Source of the DNA: Bacillota bacterium
GTDB lineage: Bacteria; Bacillota; DSM-12270; Thermacetogeniales; Thermacetogeniaceae
Direction: 5' to 3'
DNA: 64,000 bases
Assembly: GCA_013177945.1 (NCBI GenBank)
Contig: JABLXW010000013.1
Coordinates: forward strand, 124,001-188,000
The translations under genes and the position numbers were made by a program. Positions 23,760-35,369 of this stretch are shown here, piece by piece (position 1 is the first letter of the stretch; each line of letters opens with the position of its first letter). The notes below the pieces were generated by a model. It was not told the origin of the DNA. It worked only from the letters and a program-made list of their open reading frames with translations, and ran no database searches.

Positions 23760-24701
23760 TTGAAGCTCAAGCGAAAAGATATTCTGGGCCTTCGGGATCT
23801 GAGTGTAGAAGAAATAAATCTGATCCTTGATACCGCAGAGCCCATGAAAGAAATTCTGGCCCGGGAGATCAAAAAAGTTCCCACTTTGCGGGGGCGCTCG
23901 GTAGTTACCCTTTTCTACGAACCGAGCACCCGGACGCGGACTTCTTTTGAGCTGGCGGCCAAATACCTGAGTGCCGACACGGCAAGCATTTCGGTGGCGA
24001 CGAGCAGTGTGCAAAAGGGCGAAAGCCTGAGGGATACCGCAAAAACCATCGAGGTGATGGGGGCGGACGCAATCATCATCAGGCATTCCGTATCTGGCGC
24101 TCCCCATTTTTTGGCCCGGATGGTCGACGCCCGCGTCATTAACGCCGGAGACGGCGCCCACGAGCATCCCACCCAGGCCCTGCTTGATATGTTCACGATC
24201 AGGGAAAAGAAGGGCCGTCTTGCGGGGCTCAAAGTCGCTATTCTCGGAGACATTACCCATAGCAGGGTGGCCCGCTCCAACATCTGGGGTCTCACCAAAA
24301 TGGGGGCGGAGGTGCGGGTGGTGGGCCCTCCCACGCTGATGCCGCCTTTTATCCAGGATCTGGGGGTAAAGGTTTTTTACAGGTGCGAGGAGGGGCTGGA
24401 AGGTGCGGATGTGATCAATGTTTTGAGGATCCAGCTGGAGCGCCAGCAGAGAGGCCTGTTTCCCAGCATTCGCGAGTATACCAGACTTTTCGGCCTTGAC
24501 GAGAGGAAACTCCGTTATGCGAAGCCCGATGTCCTTGTTCTCCACCCGGGCCCTGTCAACCGGGGAATCGAGATCAGCCCCGAGGTCCAGGATGGCCCCC
24601 ATTCCGTGATTAACGAACAGGTTACAAACGGGGTTGCGGTAAGGATGGCGCTCCTTTATCTCCTGATGAGCGGGGGTGAGGCTAATGAGCTTGCTTCTTA
24701 A
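23760..24701 (+). CDS. pyrB: Aspartate carbamoyltransferase catalytic subunit
   Basis: A 313-residue enzyme joining carbamoyl phosphate and aspartate, the committed step of pyrimidine synthesis. Family motifs are [15 protein letters not shown] (about 52), the phosphate-binding [18 protein letters not shown] (about 132) and [13 protein letters not shown] near the C-terminus. TTG 23760 follows a purine-rich GGGGGGAAGG. No regulatory subunit gene (pyrI) is present, as is usual in Firmicutes. The end overlaps pyrC by 17 bases. Confidence 0.97.
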   Translation: MKLKRKDILGLRDLSVEEINLILDTAEPMKEILAREIKKVPTLRGRSVVTLFYEPSTRTRTSFELAAKYLSADTASISVATSSVQKGESLRDTAKTIEVMGADAIIIRHSVSGAPHFLARMVDARVINAGDGAHEHPTQALLDMFTIREKKGRLAGLKVAILGDITHSRVARSNIWGLTKMGAEVRVVGPPTLMPPFIQDLGVKVFYRCEEGLEGADVINVLRIQLERQQRGLFPSIREYTRLFGLDERKLRYAKPDVLVLHPGPVNRGIEISPEVQDGPHSVINEQVTNGVAVRMALLYLLMSGGEANELAS

Positions 24702-25983
24702 AGGAGGCTTTGTGGTCGATCCGGTAAAGGGCACGACGTCCCGGCTTGATGTGCTGGTGGAAGGAGGAAAAATTGCCGCCCTTGCCCCGCAAATTGACGC
24801 TTCTGCCGGAGAAGTTGTTTTGGTAGATGGGTGCTACGTTTGCCCTGGTTTCGTTGACATGCACTGCCACCTCCGCGAGCCAGGCGAAGAGTATAAAGAA
24901 ACGATCCTGACGGGGGCGCGGGCGGCAGCAAGAGGCGGATTCACCGCCGTTGTCTGCATGGGAAACACGAGGCCGCCGGCCGACAGCCGGGCGGTGATCG
25001 AGTTCATCAAAAGGCAGGCCGGAGCGGCTCCTGTTCCCGTTTATCCCGTGGGCTGCGCCACCAAGGAGCGAAAAGGGGAGGAACTTGCGGAAATCGGGGA
25101 TCTTGCAGAAGCCGGTGTAGTTGCCCTCTCTGATGATGGGAACCCGATCATGAACAGTGAAGTTCTGAGGCGAGTGCTTGAATACAGTCTTATGTTCGAT
25201 CTCCCGGTGATCAGTCACTGCGAGGATCAGAATCTCAGCGCGAACGGTGTAATGCACGAAGGCTTCGTCTCCACGGTGCTTGGCCTGCGGGGGATTCCCC
25301 GCGCCGCAGAAGAGGTTCATGTGGCCCGCGACCTGATATTGGCTGAAATGACGGGGGCGCGCCTCCACGTCGCCCACGTGAGCAGCGCGGGTTCGGTAGA
25401 ACTCATCAGGGATGCCAAAAGGCGCGGCGTCCGGGTGACCGCCGAGGCGACTCCCCACCACCTCTGCCTGACCGACGAGGCGGTCCAGACGTTTGACACC
25501 AACACCAAGGTAAATCCTCCCCTGCGCACGAGACGCGACATCGAGGCGCTGGTTGCGGGGCTGCAGGATGGAACGATTGACGTCATCGCCACCGATCACG
25601 CTCCCCATTCCCTCGAAGAAAAGGAGGTAGAGTTCAATTACGCGCCCTTTGGGATTTCGGGCCTCGAGACGGCGGTACCCCTGGTGTGGGAGCACCTGGT
25701 GGCGAGGGGGATTTTAAGCCCGGTTCAGCTTGTGCAGAAGATGGCCTTCAACCCCGCGCGGATTTTGGGGCTGCCGGAGCGGGTGATTGAAGCCGGAAAA
25801 GAGGCCAACCTTACGGTGATCGATCCCGGTTTAAAGCTTCTGGTTCGGGTTAAGGACTTTGTTTCGCTGGGCAAGAACTCCCCCTTCGACGGCTGGGAAC
25901 TCCGGGGCTGGCCCGTGCTCACGGTCGTCGCCGGGGAAATTGTTATGCATCGAGAAGATTGCGGAAGGAGAGAAGGGAATTAA
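24685..25983 (+). CDS. pyrC: Dihydroorotase
   Basis: A 432-residue zinc amidohydrolase closing carbamoyl-aspartate to dihydroorotate. Metal ligands are visible in [16 protein letters not shown] (HxH motif, about 58), His in VISHCEDQ, His in LHVAHVSS, and the catalytic Asp in [13 protein letters not shown] 24685 follows a GGGGGTGAGG site and overlaps pyrB; a GTG at 24676 is possible but poorer. This is the class I bacterial type, which is normal for Firmicute pyr operons. Confidence 0.96.
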   Translation: MSLLLKGGFVVDPVKGTTSRLDVLVEGGKIAALAPQIDASAGEVVLVDGCYVCPGFVDMHCHLREPGEEYKETILTGARAAARGGFTAVVCMGNTRPPADSRAVIEFIKRQAGAAPVPVYPVGCATKERKGEELAEIGDLAEAGVVALSDDGNPIMNSEVLRRVLEYSLMFDLPVISHCEDQNLSANGVMHEGFVSTVLGLRGIPRAAEEVHVARDLILAEMTGARLHVAHVSSAGSVELIRDAKRRGVRVTAEATPHHLCLTDEAVQTFDTNTKVNPPLRTRRDIEALVAGLQDGTIDVIATDHAPHSLEEKEVEFNYAPFGISGLETAVPLVWEHLVARGILSPVQLVQKMAFNPARILGLPERVIEAGKEANLTVIDPGLKLLVRVKDFVSLGKNSPFDGWELRGWPVLTVVAGEIVMHREDCGRREGN

Positions 25984-25990
25984 ACTTGAA

Positions 25991-27058
25991 ATGATTGCAT
26001 ACCTTGCTTTAGAAGACGGTACGGTTTTCCAGGGAAAGGCTTTTGGAAGCGAAGGAAAGGAATTCGGAGAAGTCGTTTTTAACACAGGAATGACCGGGTA
26101 CCAGAAGATTTTGACAGATCCCTCCTACTGCGGTCAGATTGTAGTGCTCACTTACCCCCTGGTGGGAAATTACGGCATTAACCGGGATGACTTCGAATCG
26201 GAAAGGCCCTGGGTGCGGGGTTTCGTCATTAAAGAGCTGTGCACCTATCCGAGCAACTGGCGCTGCTGGATCAAACTTGAAGAATTTTGCAGGCGGTACG
26301 GAATTATCGGTCTGGTCGGAATAGACACCCGGGCCTTGACGAGACGCCTGCGCAATTACGGTACGATGCGGGGGATCATTGCAACCGGAGAGCAGGATCC
26401 CGCCCGGTTGGTGAAGGAGGCAGGAGAGGCTCCACCTCTCTCGGGACAGGACCTCGTTCGCACCGTTTCCACCCCCAGGGCAAGGGTTTGGGGCGAGGGC
26501 CCCATTAAAGTTGTTGTCGTGGATTTTGGGGTTAAATACAACATTTTGCGTTCCCTGGTGCAGCGCAACTGCACTGTTTATTTGGTCCCGGCCTGGACTC
26601 CGGCCGAGGAGATCTTGAGCTACCGGCCGCGCGGGGTTGTTCTCTCCAACGGACCCGGCGACCCGAAAGATGTCTGGTATGCCGTTGAGGCGACCCGGAA
26701 GCTGATCGGGAAGGTTCCTCTGATGGGCATCTGCCTGGGGCACCAGATTCTGGGCCTCGCCTTCGGAGGAGATACGTACAGGCTGAAGTTCGGCCACCGG
26801 GGCTCCAACCACCCCGTGAAAGATCTGGAAACGGGCCGGGTTTACATTACTTCGCAAAATCACGGTTTTGCCGTAGACGAGCGGAGCCTCCCTCACGGCG
26901 AAGTTGTTGTGAGCCACCGGAATTTAAACGACGGTACGGTGGAGGGTTTGAAGCACCGGAAGCTCCCGGTGTTCTCGGTCCAGTTCCACCCCGAGGGGGC
27001 CCCGGGACCCCTGGATTCTACTTATCTTTTCGATCGTTTCATGTCATTCCTTGAATAA
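25991..27058 (+). CDS. carA: Carbamoyl-phosphate synthase small (glutaminase) subunit
   Basis: A 355-residue glutaminase that feeds ammonia to CarB. The N-terminal domain starts [19 protein letters not shown]. The class I amidotransferase domain has the catalytic Cys in [12 protein letters not shown] and the His-Glu pair in [15 protein letters not shown] 25991 is chosen because it gives the family N-terminus; the open frame upstream to 25859 overlaps pyrC and is not coding. The stop lies 43 bases before the preferred carB start. Confidence 0.96.
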   Translation: MIAYLALEDGTVFQGKAFGSEGKEFGEVVFNTGMTGYQKILTDPSYCGQIVVLTYPLVGNYGINRDDFESERPWVRGFVIKELCTYPSNWRCWIKLEEFCRRYGIIGLVGIDTRALTRRLRNYGTMRGIIATGEQDPARLVKEAGEAPPLSGQDLVRTVSTPRARVWGEGPIKVVVVDFGVKYNILRSLVQRNCTVYLVPAWTPAEEILSYRPRGVVLSNGPGDPKDVWYAVEATRKLIGKVPLMGICLGHQILGLAFGGDTYRLKFGHRGSNHPVKDLETGRVYITSQNHGFAVDERSLPHGEVVVSHRNLNDGTVEGLKHRKLPVFSVQFHPEGAPGPLDSTYLFDRFMSFLE

Positions 27059-27101
27059 AAAGCAGGTAAATTTTGCCTGGTTGGAAGAGGAGGAACCAGT
27101 C

Positions 27102-30100
27102 ATGCCCCGTAATCCGGAACTGAAAAGGGTAATGGTAATCGGCTCGGGCCCCATTGTGATCGGCCAGGCTGCGGAGTTCGACTACGCAGGGACTCAGGCC
27201 TGCCGGGCCCTCAAAGAGGAAGGGATCGAGGTCGTCCTGGTCAACAGCAACCCTGCGACCATCATGACGGACCTGGAGATGGCGGACAGGATTTATATTG
27301 AGCCTCTGACCCCGGACTTTTTAACAAGAGTGATCGCAAGGGAACGGCCCCAGGGCCTCCTTCCCACCCTGGGAGGGCAGGTGGGGCTGAATTTGGCAGT
27401 GCAGCTGGCCGAGGCCGGGGTCCTGGATAAGTATCATGTATCTCTTCTGGGAACACCTTTAGAGGCAATTAAAAGGGCCGAGGACCGCGAGCTTTTCAAA
27501 GAGATGCTCCGGGCCATTGGGGAACCGGTGCCGGAGAGCAAAGTGGTGGGTACGGTTGAAGAGGCCGTTGCTTTCAGCCGCGAGATCGGCTTTCCGGTGG
27601 TGGTTCGGCCGGCTTACACGCTGGGCGGAACGGGAGGCGGCCTGGCCCGGAACGAGGCGGAACTCCGGGAGATTGCAAGCCGGGGCCTCGCTTTAAGCAT
27701 GATCCGGCAGGTGCTGATCGAGCGCAGCGTGGCGGGCTGGAAGGAGATCGAGTACGAGGTAATGAGGGATGCTGCGGACAACTGCATTACCGTATGCAAC
27801 ATGGAAAATATCGATCCGATGGGCATCCATACAGGTGACAGCATCGTTGTGGCTCCTTCCCAGACGTTGAGCGACCACGAGTACCAGATGCTCCGGACTG
27901 CCTCTCTGAAAATCATCCGTGCCTTAGGAGTCGAGGGCGGCTGCAACATCCAGTTTGCCCTCGACCCCGAAAGCTTCCGCTACTATGTAATCGAGGTCAA
28001 TCCCCGCGTGAGCCGGTCGAGCGCCCTGGCCTCCAAGGCCACCGGCTACCCGATTGCCCGCGTTGCGGCAAAGATCGCGTTGGGGCTTCACCTTGACGAA
28101 ATAGAAAACTTTGTGACCAGAAAAACGAGGGCATGCTTCGAGCCGGCTCTTGATTACTGTGTCGTGAAATTTCCCCGCTGGCCCTTTGACAAGTTCGGGG
28201 AAGCGGACCGCACGCTGGGCACCCAGATGAAGGCAACGGGGGAAGTGATGGCCATCGACCGGACCTTTGAGGGGGCGCTTCTCAAGGCCGTCCGCTCTCT
28301 TGAGCTTTCGGTAGCGGGGTTGTCTTTCCCGGGCCTGTGTGAACTTGAGACCCCGGTGCTGCGCGCAAAGCTCTCTGCTCCTTCAGACGAACGGCTGTTT
28401 CTGATTGCGGAAGCCATCAGGAGAGGGTTCAAGATCGAAGAGCTGAACGCGCTTACCGGAATTGACAGGTTCTTTTTAGCCAAGATCAGAGAAATTACCA
28501 AACTCGAGATGGCCCTTAAGGAAATGAAAGACGCGCGGCAGTTCGACCGGAAGGTAATCGCCAGGGCGAAGCGAATGGGTTTCAGCGACGCGATGATCGG
28601 CGAGCTGATGGGCATCGACCCTGCGGCGGTGAAGGGTTTCCGGGTGCAGCACGGAATCAACCCCGTCTATAAAATGGTGGACACCTGCGCCGGGGAATTC
28701 GAGGCTGTTACTCCCTATTTTTATTCGACCTACGATCTTGAGAATGAGGCCATTCCCACTTCCAGGCGCAAGGTTCTCGTAATCGGGTCGGGTCCCATCC
28801 GCATCGGGCAGGGAATCGAGTTCGACTACTGCTCGGTGCACTCGGTTTGGGCCCTCAAGGAGGAGGGAGTTGAGGCTTTAATCATCAACAACAACCCGGA
28901 AACCGTAAGCACCGACTCCGACACCGCAGACAGGCTCTACTTTGAACCCCTCACCCTGGAGGATGTGCTTCACGTAATAGAACGGGAAAGGCCCGAGGGG
29001 GTAATCGTCCAGTTTGGGGGCCAGACTGCCATTAACCTTGCCTGGCCCCTGGCGGAGGCAGGTGTTCCGATCTTGGGAACACCGGTGGAGAAGATTGACG
29101 AAGCCGAGAACCGCGAGAAGTTCGAGAGGCTGCTGGCGCGGCTCGGGATCCCGAAACCCCCCGGCCGGGGGGCCTCTTCGCTGGAAGCATCCCTCGCGAT
29201 CGCGCGGGAGATCGGTTTTCCTGTGCTGGTCCGCCCCTCCTATGTTTTGGGAGGGAGGGCAATGGAAATCGTTTATGATGAAGAAGATCTGAAGACCTTT
29301 GTGGCCTCGGCCGCCGCTGTTTCCCCGCACCATCCGATCCTCGTGGATAAATATTTGCAGGGAAAAGAAATCGAGGTTGATGCCGTTTGCGACGGGGAAG
29401 ATGTTCTAATCCCCGGCATTATGGAACACATTGAGAGGGCCGGGGTCCACTCGGGCGACAGCATTGCGGTCTACCCGGCGCGCCTTCCGGAGCATGTGGA
29501 GGCAAAAATTGTAGAAAACACGGTGAAGCTGGCCCGGGCGCTGGAGATCAGGGGCCTCCTCAACATCCAGTTTGTCTATTACCAGGATGAGGTTTATGTG
29601 CTTGAGGTCAATCCCCGTGCAAGCCGCACGGTTCCTTATTTAAGCAAGATCACCGGGATTCCAATGGTGCGGTTGGGGACAAAAGTCATGCTGGGGAAAA
29701 AGCTCCGGGATCTGGGATACGAAGGAGGACTCCTCCACCCCGGTGCGCTGGTGGCTGTGAAAGTTCCTGTTTTCTCTTTCGGAAAGCTGCACCAGGTCGA
29801 CACCTACCTGGGGCCCGAAATGAAGTCTACCGGGGAGGTAATGGGGGTGGACACCTCCGTGCCCTGTGCCCTCTACAAGGGTTTGCTGGCGGCGGGTTGC
29901 TCTATCCCCCGCGCCGGGACGGTGCTTGTCACCATTGCCGACCGCGATAAAGAAGAAGCCCTTCCGATCGTGGAGGGTCTGGCCTCGCTGGGGCTTAAAT
30001 TCTATGCCACCCGGGGAACGGCGCGCTTTTTAAGGAAGCACGGCATCGAAGTTCAGGAAGTGCGCAAAATTGAAGAGGGCTCTCCCCACGTGGTTGACCT

Positions 30101-30344
30101 GATCAGGGAGGGAAAGGTGAATTTTGTGATCAATACCCTCAGCGGGGGGGAGGGGCCGGCTCGGGACGGGTTCCAGATCAGGCGGGCCGCCGTAGAACAC
30201 GGCATCCCCTGTCTCACCTCACTGGATACCGCAAGAGCCCTCCTGGGGGTGATCCACTTTTTGCAGAGCGGCGGAAAAAGCGCCATTATCGCTCTGGATG
30301 AGTATACTGCGCCTGGTTTTGCGAAAGCACTCGGGAAAGGATGA
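27102..30344 (+). CDS. carB: Carbamoyl-phosphate synthase large subunit
   Basis: A 1080-residue two-halved ATP-grasp synthase making carbamoyl phosphate from bicarbonate, ammonia and two ATP. The halves begin with near-identical segments: [20 protein letters not shown] at the start and [20 protein letters not shown] at about 557. The C-terminal MGS-type allosteric domain follows (from about [15 protein letters not shown]). ATG 27102 follows AGAGGAGG and gives the usual MPRNPELK start. A TTG at 27051 would add 17 residues and is less likely. It overlaps pyrK by 4 bases. Confidence 0.97.
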   Translation: MPRNPELKRVMVIGSGPIVIGQAAEFDYAGTQACRALKEEGIEVVLVNSNPATIMTDLEMADRIYIEPLTPDFLTRVIARERPQGLLPTLGGQVGLNLAVQLAEAGVLDKYHVSLLGTPLEAIKRAEDRELFKEMLRAIGEPVPESKVVGTVEEAVAFSREIGFPVVVRPAYTLGGTGGGLARNEAELREIASRGLALSMIRQVLIERSVAGWKEIEYEVMRDAADNCITVCNMENIDPMGIHTGDSIVVAPSQTLSDHEYQMLRTASLKIIRALGVEGGCNIQFALDPESFRYYVIEVNPRVSRSSALASKATGYPIARVAAKIALGLHLDEIENFVTRKTRACFEPALDYCVVKFPRWPFDKFGEADRTLGTQMKATGEVMAIDRTFEGALLKAVRSLELSVAGLSFPGLCELETPVLRAKLSAPSDERLFLIAEAIRRGFKIEELNALTGIDRFFLAKIREITKLEMALKEMKDARQFDRKVIARAKRMGFSDAMIGELMGIDPAAVKGFRVQHGINPVYKMVDTCAGEFEAVTPYFYSTYDLENEAIPTSRRKVLVIGSGPIRIGQGIEFDYCSVHSVWALKEEGVEALIINNNPETVSTDSDTADRLYFEPLTLEDVLHVIERERPEGVIVQFGGQTAINLAWPLAEAGVPILGTPVEKIDEAENREKFERLLARLGIPKPPGRGASSLEASLAIAREIGFPVLVRPSYVLGGRAMEIVYDEEDLKTFVASAAAVSPHHPILVDKYLQGKEIEVDAVCDGEDVLIPGIMEHIERAGVHSGDSIAVYPARLPEHVEAKIVENTVKLARALEIRGLLNIQFVYYQDEVYVLEVNPRASRTVPYLSKITGIPMVRLGTKVMLGKKLRDLGYEGGLLHPGALVAVKVPVFSFGKLHQVDTYLGPEMKSTGEVMGVDTSVPCALYKGLLAAGCSIPRAGTVLVTIADRDKEEALPIVEGLASLGLKFYATRGTARFLRKHGIEVQEVRKIEEGSPHVVDLIREGKVNFVINTLSGGEGPARDGFQIRRAAVEHGIPCLTSLDTARALLGVIHFLQSGGKSAIIALDEYTAPGFAKALGKG

Positions 30345-31141
30345 GGAAAATCGTGGGAAAACAGCCGGGAGAATATCAATGTGCGGTTCTTGAACAGGTC
30401 AGTGTCGCCCCGGGGTGCCTTCTTCTGTTCCTGGCCGCGCCCCAGATTGCCCGGTCCGCGGCGCCCGGGCAGTTTGTCTTGATCGGCTGCGGGACGCGGT
30501 ATGACCCTTTTTTGAGGCGCCCTTTAAGCATCCACCAGGTAAAGAGGGAGCAGGGAGAGGTCGGCTTTCTTTATCGGGTCAGGGGAATCGGGACCCAATG
30601 GCTTGCCGAAAGACGCAAAGGCGATGTGGTTTCCCTGCTGGGGCCTTTAGGGCGCGGGTTTACCTATCCAGGGAGAGGAAAGAAGGGACTGCTGGTAGGG
30701 GCAGGGGTTGGAGTTGCTCCCCTCCTCTTTCTGGCCGGGGAGCTGGCCGCCCTGGACTGGAAACTTGCGATTCTGATCGGGGCGCGGACGAGGACGGAGA
30801 TCTTTCGTTCCGGGGCCTTTATGGAGTACGGGACCGTCAAAACCGTTGCCGAGGATGGCAGCACAGAAAGGAGGGGCACAGTTCTCGAACTTTTGTACGA
30901 TGAACTGAGGGAAGGTGTTTGGGATGGGATTTACGCCTGTGGCCCCCGCCCCGTACTTAAAGGGGTTCAGAGAATCAGCAAGGAAACCGGAATTCCGGCG
31001 CAAATCGCCCTTGAGGAGCGAATGGCCTGCGGAGTGGGTGCCTGCCTGGGCTGCGTTTGCCAGGGAGCAGGGGAGGCCCCGCGCTATCTGCGGGTTTGCC
31101 GGGAAGGGCCGGTATTCGATGCCTGGGAGGTGATTCTGTGA
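30341..31141 (+). CDS. pyrK: Dihydroorotate dehydrogenase electron-transfer subunit
   Basis: A 266-residue FAD and [2Fe-2S] protein that lets PyrD use NAD+. Flavin-binding motif RRPLSIHQV (about 52), NAD-domain [18 protein letters not shown] (about 117), and a C-terminal cluster motif with Cys in [15 protein letters not shown] and [11 protein letters not shown] 30341 overlaps the carB stop (ATGA), and its stop overlaps the pyrD start. Its presence defines the class 1B enzyme. Confidence 0.95.
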   Translation: MRKIVGKQPGEYQCAVLEQVSVAPGCLLLFLAAPQIARSAAPGQFVLIGCGTRYDPFLRRPLSIHQVKREQGEVGFLYRVRGIGTQWLAERRKGDVVSLLGPLGRGFTYPGRGKKGLLVGAGVGVAPLLFLAGELAALDWKLAILIGARTRTEIFRSGAFMEYGTVKTVAEDGSTERRGTVLELLYDELREGVWDGIYACGPRPVLKGVQRISKETGIPAQIALEERMACGVGACLGCVCQGAGEAPRYLRVCREGPVFDAWEVIL

Positions 31142-32091
31142 TTGACCTCTCCGTGGAAATCGCCGGGATAAAAATGAAAAATCCCGTGATGGTGGCCTCC
31201 GGTACTTTTGGTTTCGGCGCGGAGTACGCCGCCTTTTTCGATTTAAGTAAATTAGGCGCCCTTGTAACCAAAGGGCTAACCCTGGAGCCCTGCCCCGGGA
31301 ATCCTCCTCCCCGCGTCTGCGAAACCCCGGCGGGCATGCTCAATGCGGTCGGGCTGCAGAACCCCGGGGTGGAAGTTTTTCTCAGTGAAATCCTGCCGGC
31401 GATGAAAGCTTTCGGAGTCCCCATCATCGCCAACATCGCCGGTTTCACCGTTGAGGAATACGCGGCGCTGGCCTCCCGCCTCACGGTTCCGGGGATCGCA
31501 GGGATTGAGGTGAACATTTCCTGCCCCAACGTGAAAACGGGAGGGATGGCCCTGGGAACCGCGCCCGAACTTGCTGCCGAGGTTGTGGAGGCGGTTGTAA
31601 AAGCAACCCCCCTGCCGGTGATCGTGAAGCTCACCCCTAATGTCACCGACATCGTGGCCCTTGCGAGGGCGGTTGCAGAAGCCGGGGCGCACGCTCTTTC
31701 CCTGATCAACACCCTGCTGGGAATGGCCATCGATGTCAATACCAGGCGGCCCGTTCTGGCCAACATCATGGGCGGCCTGTCCGGCCCTGCCATTCGTCCT
31801 GTGGCGGTGCGGGCGGTCTGGCAGGTGGCCCGGGCGGTGGATCTGCCTATCATCGGGATGGGAGGGATCTGTACGGGCAGCGATGCCCTCGAGTTTATCC
31901 TGGCAGGAGCTTCCGCAGTTGCGGTGGGTTCGGCGCACTTCCGGGACCCCCTGGCTGCAGTAAAAATTCTTGCCGAACTGGAGCAGTACTGCATCAAGAA
32001 CAAAGTTAAAAACTGGCAGGAGCTCATCGGTGCTGCCTGGAAGGAGGGACCTTTTTATGGATGCTCGAGAACGGTTGATTGTCGCCCTTGA
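31138..32091 (+). CDS. pyrD: Dihydroorotate dehydrogenase, class 1B catalytic subunit
   Basis: A 317-residue FMN TIM-barrel oxidising dihydroorotate to orotate. The catalytic base is the Cys in [13 protein letters not shown] (about 133), the type 1B form. Other motifs are [13 protein letters not shown] near the start, KLTPNVTD and [22 protein letters not shown] 31138 overlaps the pyrK stop by 4 bases. The C-terminus overlaps the pyrF start by 35 bases and adds a short non-family tail ([12 protein letters not shown]), which is slightly unusual but harmless. Confidence 0.96.
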   Translation: MIDLSVEIAGIKMKNPVMVASGTFGFGAEYAAFFDLSKLGALVTKGLTLEPCPGNPPPRVCETPAGMLNAVGLQNPGVEVFLSEILPAMKAFGVPIIANIAGFTVEEYAALASRLTVPGIAGIEVNISCPNVKTGGMALGTAPELAAEVVEAVVKATPLPVIVKLTPNVTDIVALARAVAEAGAHALSLINTLLGMAIDVNTRRPVLANIMGGLSGPAIRPVAVRAVWQVARAVDLPIIGMGGICTGSDALEFILAGASAVAVGSAHFRDPLAAVKILAELEQYCIKNKVKNWQELIGAAWKEGPFYGCSRTVDCRP

Positions 32092-32794
32092 CGTTGAAAC
32101 AAGAGAGCAGGCAGAGACTCTTGTGGGGGAACTGCGGGACTGCGTGGGGTTTTTCAAGGTTGGACTGGAGCTTTTCTGCCGCTACGGCCCCCCGGTGGTC
32201 TCCATGATCCGGGAGCAGGGGGCGCGCCTTTTTCTCGATTTGAAGTTCCACGACATCCCCCGGACCGCAGCGCAGGCCGCCCGGGCAGCGGTGAGGATGG
32301 GAGCTGCGATGCTTACCGTCCACGTCGCCGGGGGGAGGGAAATGCTGCGGTCTGTTGTGGAGGCCGTCCGGGCGGAGGCAGGGGCCGGCGAGGCTCCCAG
32401 GGTCCTGGGGGTTACCGTCCTGACAAGTCTCGGGACCGAACAGCTGAAAGACGACCTGGGCCTTTTCCGTTCACCCCTGGAACAGGTGCTCTTCTGGGCG
32501 GAGCTGGCAAAGAGCTGCGGCCTTTCCGGGGTTGTTGCTTCTGCCCGGGAAGCCGCGGCAATTCGAAACCGGTGCGGCCCCGATTTCTTAATCGTCACAC
32601 CGGGCATCCGTCCGGCCGGTTCGGGAGGAGATGATCAAAAACGGGTCAGCTCGCCCGGAGAGGCCCTGCGGGCCGGGGCCGACTACCTGGTGGTGGGGAG
32701 GCCGATCTTGCAGGCTCCGGAGCCGCGCCGGGCTGCTCTGGCCTTGATCAGGGAAATGGAGGAGGGTTTGGCATGCCGGAACAGGAATTGTTAG
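32057..32794 (+). CDS. pyrF: Orotidine 5'-phosphate decarboxylase
   Basis: A 245-residue TIM-barrel decarboxylase giving UMP. The N-terminal [17 protein letters not shown], the catalytic [15 protein letters not shown] (Lys/Asp/His, about 58) and the phosphate-binding PGIRPAG are visible. ATG 32057 follows AAGGAGGG at 32041-32048, which fixes the start inside pyrD. It overlaps pyrE by 22 bases. Confidence 0.96.
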   Translation: MDARERLIVALDVETREQAETLVGELRDCVGFFKVGLELFCRYGPPVVSMIREQGARLFLDLKFHDIPRTAAQAARAAVRMGAAMLTVHVAGGREMLRSVVEAVRAEAGAGEAPRVLGVTVLTSLGTEQLKDDLGLFRSPLEQVLFWAELAKSCGLSGVVASAREAAAIRNRCGPDFLIVTPGIRPAGSGGDDQKRVSSPGEALRAGADYLVVGRPILQAPEPRRAALALIREMEEGLACRNRNC

Positions 32795-33369
32795 AAGTTT
32801 TTCGGCAGCACGGGGCCCTGCTGGAGGGTCACTTCCTGCTGAGTTCGGGGCTTCACAGCGACCGCTACATCCAGTGCGCCCGGGTGCTCCAGTACCCCGA
32901 AGTGGCCGCGGACCTGGGGAGAAGGCTTGCAAGTTGCTTCCGGGGCCTTCCCGTGGACCTCGTGGTGGGCCCGGCTTTAGGGGGGGTCCTGGTGGCGCAT
33001 GAAGTGGCGCGGGCCTTGAAGGTCAGGGCGCTCTTCACCGAGCGCGAGCAGGGAGTGATGACTTTGCGCCGGGGTTTTGCGGTGGCACCCGGTGAAAACG
33101 TCCTTGTGGTTGAGGATGTTGTTACCACCGGGGGCTCAACCCGCGAGGTGGTTGCGGTAATGCGGCAAGCGGGCGCAAGAGTTGTTGGAATCGGCGCTCT
33201 GGTGGACCGCCGCACCGGGAGCCTGGACTTCGATGTCCCCTTTCATGCCCTGTTGACGTTGCAGATTGCAACCTACTCCCCGGAGTCATGCCCCCTTTGC
33301 CGGGAAGGAAAACCGCTGTTGAAGCCGGGGAGCAGGGAACAGATACAGGTAGAGGAGCGCCGCCCCTAA
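32773..33369 (+). CDS. pyrE: Orotate phosphoribosyltransferase
   Basis: A 198-residue PRPP-dependent transferase making OMP from orotate. The PRPP motif is VLVVEDVVTTGGSTREV (about 110), and GALLEGHFLLSSGLHSDRYI is typical of the N-terminus. The C-terminal CPLCREGKPLLKPGSR is common in the Firmicute/archaeal type. ATG 32773 follows GGAGG. It is the last pyr gene; its TAA (33367-33369) overlaps the stop of rqcH on the other strand, so the two operons converge. Confidence 0.95.
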   Translation: MPEQELLEVFRQHGALLEGHFLLSSGLHSDRYIQCARVLQYPEVAADLGRRLASCFRGLPVDLVVGPALGGVLVAHEVARALKVRALFTEREQGVMTLRRGFAVAPGENVLVVEDVVTTGGSTREVVAVMRQAGARVVGIGALVDRRTGSLDFDVPFHALLTLQIATYSPESCPLCREGKPLLKPGSREQIQVEERRP

Positions 33370-35153
33370 CCTTCCGGGTTGGAAAGACGCGGCGCTTTTT
33401 CGGGCTCCTCCGGATTAACGAAGATGGTTTCGTAATTTTCGTAAATGACAAAACCCGGACGCGCCCCGGTCGGTTTTGAGACATTTTTGCGGTTCGTGTA
33501 GTCCACAGGCACCTTGGAGGAGTGGCGGGCCTCGCTGAAATAGGCGGCAAGGCGCGCCGCCTGTTCCAGAGTTTCCGGCGGAATAGTCCTTCCCGGCTGC
33601 GCCTTCACAACCACATGGGCTCCTGCCGTGTCTTTTGCATGAAGCCAGAGGTCCTCATCTTTAGCCAGGCGCATGGTGAGGTAGTCGTTCTGCCTGTTGT
33701 TTTTGCCAACCAGGATCTCGAATCCATCAGGTGAGGTAAACCGAAGGATCTGGGGCCGCAGTTTTGAAGTCTGCCCTTTTCCTTTCACCTGCTTCTTGTT
33801 TTTAGCCTTAAGATACCCCTCCTCCTCCAGCTCTGTTCTAATTTCATCCAGTTCCTGGAGGGTTTCGGCCTGGTCGAGGGCGTTGCGGATGCTGGCCAGG
33901 TACTTTTGTTCTTCCTCCGCCTGCGCGATCTGTTTCTTTGCGAAGTTGAGGGTGTTCCGCGCCTTTGCATACTTGCGGAACAACTGCTGGGCATTCTGGC
34001 TTGGCGTCAGAGACGGGTTCAGTTCGATTTCAACGGGAGGGGCGTCCGGGTCGTAAAGATTGGGAAGAACTACCTGCTCCTGGCCGCGGGGTATCTGGTG
34101 GAGGTGGGCAAGGAGCATTTCTCCCTGCAGGCGGTACTTTTCCGCCTTTTCTGCTTCTGCCAGTGCCTGCCGGGAAAGACTGATTTTCTTGAGGCAGCGC
34201 TCCTCTTCTCTCTTGACCGTGCTTTTGAGTGTACTCAGGAGCTGCTGAAAGCGGCCGAGTTCCTGGCGGGCGGCGTAGTACTGGTCAAGGGCCTGATTCA
34301 TCGATTGCTGGGCCACCGCACGGAGGCCCTGATACTGGACTAAGGGAACAGGAGCGCAACAGATCGGGCGGTTTCCCTCGTAAATCAGGGTTGGCCTGGA
34401 TTCCCCGCGAAGCAGGGGAGGAACCAGCTTCTGGAACGCCAGCCAAAGCGCCCTGAGTTCGTGTTCACCGCAGTACTCCAGGCGGAGGTCGCAGTCAAGG
34501 CCGGCGCGCACCGTAATTTCGCGCCCCAGGACGGGCCCGATCCCTGCAATATGGTGCGTGAGAAGTTCGGCAAGCGTTTCCCCCCAGGGGCCTTTGAGCA
34601 AAGTCTCGCGAAATTTATCTTCATCAAGGTCGAGCGGGTGGATCTTTTCCTGGGCGGGAGGGGGAAGATAGGGACGGCCTGGCAGGACCTCCCGATAACG
34701 GCTTAAAGCGTGGGAGTAGCGTTTGATCCCGTCTATGATTGTTTCTGTTTTCGGCTCGAGAAGAATGATGTTGCTGTGCTTTCCCATGATTTCGACGACC
34801 AGGGTGCGCTCCTGCGAGACGCCGCTTTCCTCCAGCCGGGTAAAGGTAAACCTGAGGATGCGGTCGAGAGCAATTTGCTCGATCCGCAGCAGGCGGCTCC
34901 CCTCAAGGTGCTTCCTGAGCACGAGGCAAAAGAGGGGGGGAGACGGGGGATTTTTCTTTTCTTTCTCCGTCAGGTGGACCCGCGCCCCCTCTGCCTGGGC
35001 GGAGAGGAGAAGGCGGTAACCCTGCCCCGGCCGGCGGATGTTCAGGATGATCTCGTGCTGTTCGGGCTGGAAGACCCTTTCGACCTTTCCCTGAATCAGA
35101 AGCTCCTGAAGTTCCCGTACGATTAAGGAGAGCGTAACTCCATCCGGTGACAT
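33366..35153 (-). CDS. rqcH: Rqc2/NEMF homologue RqcH, ribosome-associated quality control
   Basis: A 595-residue NFACT protein that binds stalled 50S subunits and recruits alanyl-tRNA to add C-terminal alanine tails. NFACT-N domain from MSPDGVTLSLIVRELQELL, helix-hairpin region (AGIGPVLGREI), a long coiled coil (about 290-430), and the NFACT-R domain with ILVGKNNRQNDYLTMRLA, DLWLHAKDTAGAHVVVK and SKVPVDYTNRKNVSKP. ATG 35153 follows a GAGGA site. Older annotation calls such genes fibronectin-binding proteins. Divergent from the Ca2+-type ATPase. Confidence 0.94.
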   Translation of the reverse strand: MSPDGVTLSLIVRELQELLIQGKVERVFQPEQHEIILNIRRPGQGYRLLLSAQAEGARVHLTEKEKKNPPSPPLFCLVLRKHLEGSRLLRIEQIALDRILRFTFTRLEESGVSQERTLVVEIMGKHSNIILLEPKTETIIDGIKRYSHALSRYREVLPGRPYLPPPAQEKIHPLDLDEDKFRETLLKGPWGETLAELLTHHIAGIGPVLGREITVRAGLDCDLRLEYCGEHELRALWLAFQKLVPPLLRGESRPTLIYEGNRPICCAPVPLVQYQGLRAVAQQSMNQALDQYYAARQELGRFQQLLSTLKSTVKREEERCLKKISLSRQALAEAEKAEKYRLQGEMLLAHLHQIPRGQEQVVLPNLYDPDAPPVEIELNPSLTPSQNAQQLFRKYAKARNTLNFAKKQIAQAEEEQKYLASIRNALDQAETLQELDEIRTELEEEGYLKAKNKKQVKGKGQTSKLRPQILRFTSPDGFEILVGKNNRQNDYLTMRLAKDEDLWLHAKDTAGAHVVVKAQPGRTIPPETLEQAARLAAYFSEARHSSKVPVDYTNRKNVSKPTGARPGFVIYENYETIFVNPEEPEKAPRLSNPEG

Positions 35154-35303
35154 GAAAATCCTCTTTTCTCGGCCCGCTCTTTTGGTAATTCCCTTTGCAG
35201 TATAAGCCCCTTGGTTCCTGCCCGTCAAGCATTTGCCTTTGGTTCTCCTTGCATTTTCCCTCTTTTGCGAGATTTTGCCCGGACGGGACGGTCTGGTTTA
35301 AAG

Positions 35304-35359
35304 CTCCGGTATTTTCTAAATTCCCCCTGAATATGAATTTGTAGAAAAAGATACCGGAG
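35304..35359 (+). promoter_or_regulatory. Long inverted repeat covering the ribosome site of the P-type ATPase
   Basis: The 5' arm (35304-35323, CTCCGGTATTTTCTAAATTC) pairs with 35335-35359 with only small bulges. Perfect 9-bp ends CTCCGGTAT/ATACCGGAG are followed by TTTCTA/TAGAAA and AATTC/GAATT. The 3' arm contains the first half of the ribosome site GGAGGGAG (35356-35363). In mRNA the hairpin would hide it; in DNA it could be an operator. Confidence 0.6.
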
Positions 35360-35369
35360 GGAGCAATTG